64,000 nt of DNA from Bradyrhizobium sp. CER78 (GTDB taxonomy: Bacteria; Pseudomonadota; Alphaproteobacteria; Rhizobiales; Xanthobacteraceae), in the NCBI RefSeq assembly GCF_029846235.1, contig NZ_JARVWP010000010.1:124001-188000 (forward strand). The letters run 5' to 3'. Shown piece by piece: positions 60,584-64,000 of the stretch. A program made the translations under genes and the position numbers. The notes beneath the pieces are model-generated. The model was not told the DNA's origin. It worked only from the letters and a program-made list of their open reading frames with translations, and did no database searches. Every line of letters starts with the position of its first letter. Within the stretch, counting starts at the first letter, position 1.

Positions 60584-62182
60584 ATGTCGCTGGATCGACG
60601 GACCTTTAATCGCGGGCTTCTGGCCTCCGGCGCCGCCAGCCTGCTCGGTCCATCACAAGCGATGGCTGGTGACGCGAAACCCGTACCCGGCGGCACCTTG
60701 AATTGGGTGTACTACCCCGACCCTTCCGCGATCATCGCGATCAATACGTCGTCGGGAACCGGGCAGACGATCGGCACCAAGATCAACGAAGGGCTCCTTG
60801 CGTACGACTACGACCTCAATCCGAGGCCGGTGCTGGCGACAGCCTGGACCATCAGCGGCGATGGCAGGCGCTACACTTTCCGGCTGAGACCGAACGTGAA
60901 ATGGTCTGATGGAAGGGAGTTCACGTCGGCCGACGTCGCATTTTCCATTGAGCGGCTGAAGATCGCTCATCCGCGCGGGCGCATCACGTTCGCGAATGTC
61001 GAGGCGGTCGAAACACCGGACCGTCTGACGGCCGTGATCGTGCTGTCAAAACCGGCCCCTTTCCTGATTTCGGCGCTGGCCGGTGCCGAATCTCCCATTG
61101 TGCCCAAGCACATTTACGAGGCTCTCAAGCCCGAGGAACAGCCCCGGCTCGAGCAGACGATCGGGACCGGTCCGTTCCTTCTGCGGGAATGGGTTCCCGG
61201 CAGTCATCTTCTGTTCGTTCGCAATCCGAACTATTGGGATGCGCCGAAGCCTTATGTCGACCGTCTGGTGCTAAAGGTCGTGCTGGATTCGGCCGCGCGT
61301 GCGGCGGCGCTTGAAGCGGGCGAGGTCGATATCGGGGCGACGCCGGTGCCATATGGCGATATCGAGCGTTTCAAGGTCGACAAGCGGTTCGTGGTCGATA
61401 CCACGACCTACGCCTATTCGGGCCCACAGCAGCAGCTGTTCTTCAATTTCGATACGCAGATCCTGCAGGATCGCCGTGTCCGCAAGGCGATCGCCCATGC
61501 GATTGATCATCGGGCTTTGGTCAACGTCGTGTTCTTCGGCTACGGCCTGATCTCTCCGTCGCCGGTCAGCACGGCCCTGCCCAAGTTCTACGATCCGAAG
61601 ATCCAGGCGTGGCCATTCGATCCCAAGGCGGGAGATCAATTGCTGGATGAGGCCGGCCTCAAGCGAGGCGCGGGCGGCATCAGGGCCAAGCTCAGGCTCA
61701 CGCAAAATCCATTCCTGCCCGCGAGCTTCGCCGATTTCCTGCGCAATTCCCTGCGCCGAATTGGCCTGGACATCGAGATTCTGCGGTACGATCTCGCAAC
61801 CTACCTGAATGTCGTCTATCGGGATCGAGCATTTGACCTGACGATCGAAAGCCTCTCCAACACGTTCGATCCGACGCTCGGCGTGCAACGCGCTTACTGG
61901 TCGAAGAATTTCCGCATCGGCCTGCCGTTCTCGAACGCGGCGCATTACAGCAATCCCGAGGTCGACCAGCTGCTGGAGGCAGCTGCGATCGAGCCGGATG
62001 CCGAGAAGCGGCGCGCGATCTGGTCCAAGTTCCAATCGATCGTCCACGAGGAAGTGGCGTCCGTCGACATCGTCGCGGCGGGCGGCGTGATCATTGCCAA
62101 CAAGAAGGTTCGAAACTTCGCTCCCGGCGCTGAAGGATTGAACGGTAGCTTCGCCGATCTCTGGATCGACCCGTCGGTCTAG
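60584..62182 (+). CDS. Peptide-type (SBP_bac_5) ABC substrate-binding protein
   Basis: A 532-residue protein with a Tat signal (DRRTFNRGLLASGAAS, cut near AMA-GD). SPIVPKHIYEAL, IGTGPFLLREW, RNPNYWDAPKPYVD and FDPTLGVQRAYWS show it belongs to the four-member paralogue group. GGAGG lies before ATG 60584. No permease follows; an SsuA-like gene begins 161 bp later. It is either an orphan using the DppBCDF-like importer of module C, or works with genes outside the window. Confidence 0.9.
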   Translation: MSLDRRTFNRGLLASGAASLLGPSQAMAGDAKPVPGGTLNWVYYPDPSAIIAINTSSGTGQTIGTKINEGLLAYDYDLNPRPVLATAWTISGDGRRYTFRLRPNVKWSDGREFTSADVAFSIERLKIAHPRGRITFANVEAVETPDRLTAVIVLSKPAPFLISALAGAESPIVPKHIYEALKPEEQPRLEQTIGTGPFLLREWVPGSHLLFVRNPNYWDAPKPYVDRLVLKVVLDSAARAAALEAGEVDIGATPVPYGDIERFKVDKRFVVDTTTYAYSGPQQQLFFNFDTQILQDRRVRKAIAHAIDHRALVNVVFFGYGLISPSPVSTALPKFYDPKIQAWPFDPKAGDQLLDEAGLKRGAGGIRAKLRLTQNPFLPASFADFLRNSLRRIGLDIEILRYDLATYLNVVYRDRAFDLTIESLSNTFDPTLGVQRAYWSKNFRIGLPFSNAAHYSNPEVDQLLEAAAIEPDAEKRRAIWSKFQSIVHEEVASVDIVAAGGVIIANKKVRNFAPGAEGLNGSFADLWIDPSV

Positions 62183-62286
62183 GCCATGACATCACATTCT
62201 TTTCCTTTCGCCTGTCTGGGCAGAAGAGAAATGGCGCATTAAGCGTCAAGAATGAAAATCTGTGAGATTGCGCAGGGCGATGATGG

Positions 62287-62305
62287 ATCGTCATACTCTG
62301 ACGAT
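62287..62305. promoter_or_regulatory. Dyad upstream of the SsuA-like gene
   Basis: ATCGTCA-TACTC-TGACGAT is a perfect 7-bp inverted repeat with a 5-base spacer, 38 bp before the next ATG, in the 161-bp gap after the binding-protein gene. It may be an operator or a weak hairpin. The same sequence was not noticed elsewhere in the window. Confidence 0.35.
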
Positions 62306-62343
62306 AACGCCGGGCGGGTGATGGCGCGGCGAGGAATGTGTTG

Positions 62344-63426
62344 ATGATCGCAAAACGCAAACTCTTCTGTCTCCTGCTTGCGGGGGCCGGTTTATTGTTC
62401 GATTTGAGGTTGGGGCTTGCCGCCGATACGCTCACGGTGCGGATCGGATTTGCTTCCGTCGGTGCCGACAATCGCCAGTTCTCCGGCGGCTCGTCCGCGG
62501 CGGTTGCCCATTCCGAGCATTATCTCGATCGGGAATTGCATGACCGGCCGGACGTGAAGGTCGAATGGTATTTCTTCAAGGGAGCGGGCCCCGCCGTTAA
62601 TGAGGCCTTCGCCAACAACCAGCTCGACTTCGCAATCCAGGGCGATCTGCCTGAGATCATCGGCCGTGCAAACGGTCTGAAAACCAGGATATTGCTCGCA
62701 TCCGGTGCCCATGCGCCGATCTATCTTGCGGTTCCATTCGGCTCGGCGATCCGAAAGGTCGCCGATCTCCGTGGCCGCAAGGTCTCTATTTTCCGCGGAA
62801 CCAACAATCATCTCGCCGCCGTCAAGGTGTTGGCCGGCAACGGTCTCCAGGAACGGGATGTTCAGATCATCAACATGGATACGGCCACCACGAATGCAGC
62901 GCTGACGTCAAAGGATATCGATGCTGCGTTCGGCAACTTTCCGCTGGCCAGCCTTGCCGAGAGGAATATCGCGGAGATCATCTACACCACCAAGGGCGAC
63001 AATCCGGCCTATGAACGGCATTCGACGCTGATCGGGCAGGACGCTTTCATCAAGGCGCATCCCGATATTACGCAGAAGATCGTCTCGGCGATCGTTCGTG
63101 CTGCGCGCTGGGCGTCGGACGAAGCCAACCGGGAGGCGTTCTTTGAGATATCGGCCCGAACAGGCTTCCCGGCGTCAGGATATCGCTATGACTTCTCCAA
63201 CCAGGAACTGAAGTATCGCAATACCCCGATCATCGATGCATCGATCATCGAGAGCTATCGCGTGCAGGCCAAGCAGGCGAAGGAGTTCGGTCTGCTTCGC
63301 CGCGACGTCGACCTCAATGGCTGGTTCGACCGTTCATTCCTGGATGTTGCGCTCAAGGAGCAGGGTCTCGTCGGCTACTGGCAGGAATATGACGCGAGCG
63401 GAAGGCCGCAGGCGGCGGGACAATGA
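62344..63426 (+). CDS. SsuA/TauA-like ABC substrate-binding protein
   Basis: A 360-residue binding protein with a Sec signal peptide (LFCLLLAGAGLLFDLRLGLA-AD). VKVEWYFFKGAGPAVNEAFANNQLDFAIQGDLPEI and RKVSIFRGTNNHLAAVKVLAGNGL match sulfonate/taurine-type proteins. ATG 62344 has AGGA eight bases upstream; GTG 62338 is an alternative. The ATPase gene begins inside its stop codon (ATGA), so the two are coupled; the permease is probably just beyond the window end. Confidence 0.87.
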   Translation: MIAKRKLFCLLLAGAGLLFDLRLGLAADTLTVRIGFASVGADNRQFSGGSSAAVAHSEHYLDRELHDRPDVKVEWYFFKGAGPAVNEAFANNQLDFAIQGDLPEIIGRANGLKTRILLASGAHAPIYLAVPFGSAIRKVADLRGRKVSIFRGTNNHLAAVKVLAGNGLQERDVQIINMDTATTNAALTSKDIDAAFGNFPLASLAERNIAEIIYTTKGDNPAYERHSTLIGQDAFIKAHPDITQKIVSAIVRAARWASDEANREAFFEISARTGFPASGYRYDFSNQELKYRNTPIIDASIIESYRVQAKQAKEFGLLRRDVDLNGWFDRSFLDVALKEQGLVGYWQEYDASGRPQAAGQ

Positions 63427-64000
63427 ACGTCGCCGCGCAACTGCGGACAAGGGCATTCCCTGACCAGGGGCAGGGGCGGCTGGAGGTGCGCAACGTCTCC
63501 AAGTCGTTTGTCGTGAATGGCGCGCCCGTCGAGGCGCTGCGGGACGTGTCGCTCGACGTCGCGGCCGGCGAGTTCGTCGTCCTCCTGGGGCCGAGCGGCT
63601 GCGGGAAGTCGACGCTGTTGCGGCTGATCGCCGGGCTCGAGCCGGAATTCCGTGGCAGCATCAGCCAGGATGGCGATGCGATCGCGGGGACGAGCCTGGA
63701 TCGCGGCATCGTCTTCCAGGAGCCGCGACTGTTCCCGTGGGCGACGGTTTCCCAAAACGTCGCCCTCGGCCTCAAGAATGCACCGCTCAGCGAGCGGGCC
63801 AAGCGGGAGGCCGTTGCCGCGCATATCGCGTTGGTCGGACTAGATGGATTCGCGCAAGCATATCCGCACCAGCTCTCGGGTGGCATGGCCCAGCGCGCGG
63901 CGATTGCACGCGGCCTCGTCAATCGCCCCCGGCTCCTGCTGCTCGATGAACCCTTTGGTGCGCTCGACGCGCTGACGCGGGCGCGGCTCCAGGTCGAGCT
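63423..64000 (+). CDS. SsuB/TauB-type ABC ATPase, 3' end outside window
   Basis: The first 192 residues of an ATPase. Walker A is GPSGCGKST, VFQEPRLFPWATVSQNV contains the Q loop, the signature is LSGGMAQRAAIARGL and Walker B is LLLLDEPFGALD. All mark the nitrate/sulfonate/taurine class. It overlaps the SsuA-like stop by ATGA. The switch His and C terminus lie beyond position 64000. Confidence 0.92.
   Translation, partial: MNVAAQLRTRAFPDQGQGRLEVRNVSKSFVVNGAPVEALRDVSLDVAAGEFVVLLGPSGCGKSTLLRLIAGLEPEFRGSISQDGDAIAGTSLDRGIVFQEPRLFPWATVSQNVALGLKNAPLSERAKREAVAAHIALVGLDGFAQAYPHQLSGGMAQRAAIARGLVNRPRLLLLDEPFGALDALTRARLQVE

Noticed and set aside
1..64000. Insertion sequences, integrases or CRISPR arrays
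   Set aside because: No transposase or integrase motifs, no terminal inverted repeats around genes and no regularly spaced repeats were seen, despite the tRNA scar and gene remnants.

Overview
The window is high-GC DNA with the gene density, signal peptides (several Tat-type) and gene families of a metabolically versatile alphaproteobacterium. Several features fit Bradyrhizobium or a close relative in the Nitrobacteraceae: many solute-binding proteins, an accessory groESL copy, and a maleamate-pathway pyridine cluster. That placement is an inference from gene content; no 16S rRNA or other marker gene is present. No complete tRNA, insertion sequence, phage gene or CRISPR array was seen.

Region 1 (1-6.0 kb) is a pyridine-ring degradation operon: a 5'-truncated amidohydrolase-family decarboxylase, then maleate isomerase (nicE), N-formylmaleamate deformylase (nicD), 2,5-dihydroxypyridine dioxygenase (nicX) and maleamate amidohydrolase (nicF). 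A separate MFS transporter follows. NicX and NicD keep the catalytic residues at or near the published positions, so 2,5-dihydroxypyridine -> N-formylmaleamate -> maleamate -> maleate -> fumarate is well supported. The decarboxylase suggests picolinate rather than nicotinate as the starting compound. Region 2 (6.0-7.2 kb) is a non-coding scar with two or three tRNA 3'-end fragments and an intact terminator hairpin, as left by integrative elements.

Region 3 (7.2-64 kb) is dominated by reduced-flavin-dependent monooxygenases and ABC importers of the kinds used to scavenge organosulfur compounds. Three modules repeat one plan: an importer, an acyl-CoA-dehydrogenase-fold (DszC/SfnB-like) monooxygenase and one or more bacterial-luciferase-like monooxygenases. 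Module A (7.2-17.9 kb) has StyA-like, DszC-like and NtaA/DszA-like enzymes, a Liv-type ABC system and SfnG. Module B (37.7-46.0 kb) has a peptide-type ABC system, a DszC-like enzyme, OsmC and an SsuD-like enzyme. Module C (49.2-60.3 kb) has a second peptide-type ABC system, an SsuD-like enzyme, an NtaA/DszA-like enzyme, a DszC-like enzyme and two extra binding proteins. Between and beyond them lie three SsuABC-type loci (18.1-21.0, 25.3-28.0 and 62.3-64 kb, the last cut by the window end), an orphan SsuA-like protein, two orphan MetQ-like proteins, and a groESL pair at 46.2-48.2 kb followed by strong hairpins.

From 28 to 37.7 kb the genes are more mixed. There is a GlxA-type regulator divergent from a nitrilase-superfamily/PPOX/MBL/YciI-like gene set. 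There are three decayed genes: two luciferase-like monooxygenase C-terminal remnants and a DMT transporter broken by one extra base. The window contains nine intact flavin monooxygenases and twelve ABC substrate-binding proteins but no recognisable flavin reductase, so the enzymes must draw reduced flavin from elsewhere in the genome.
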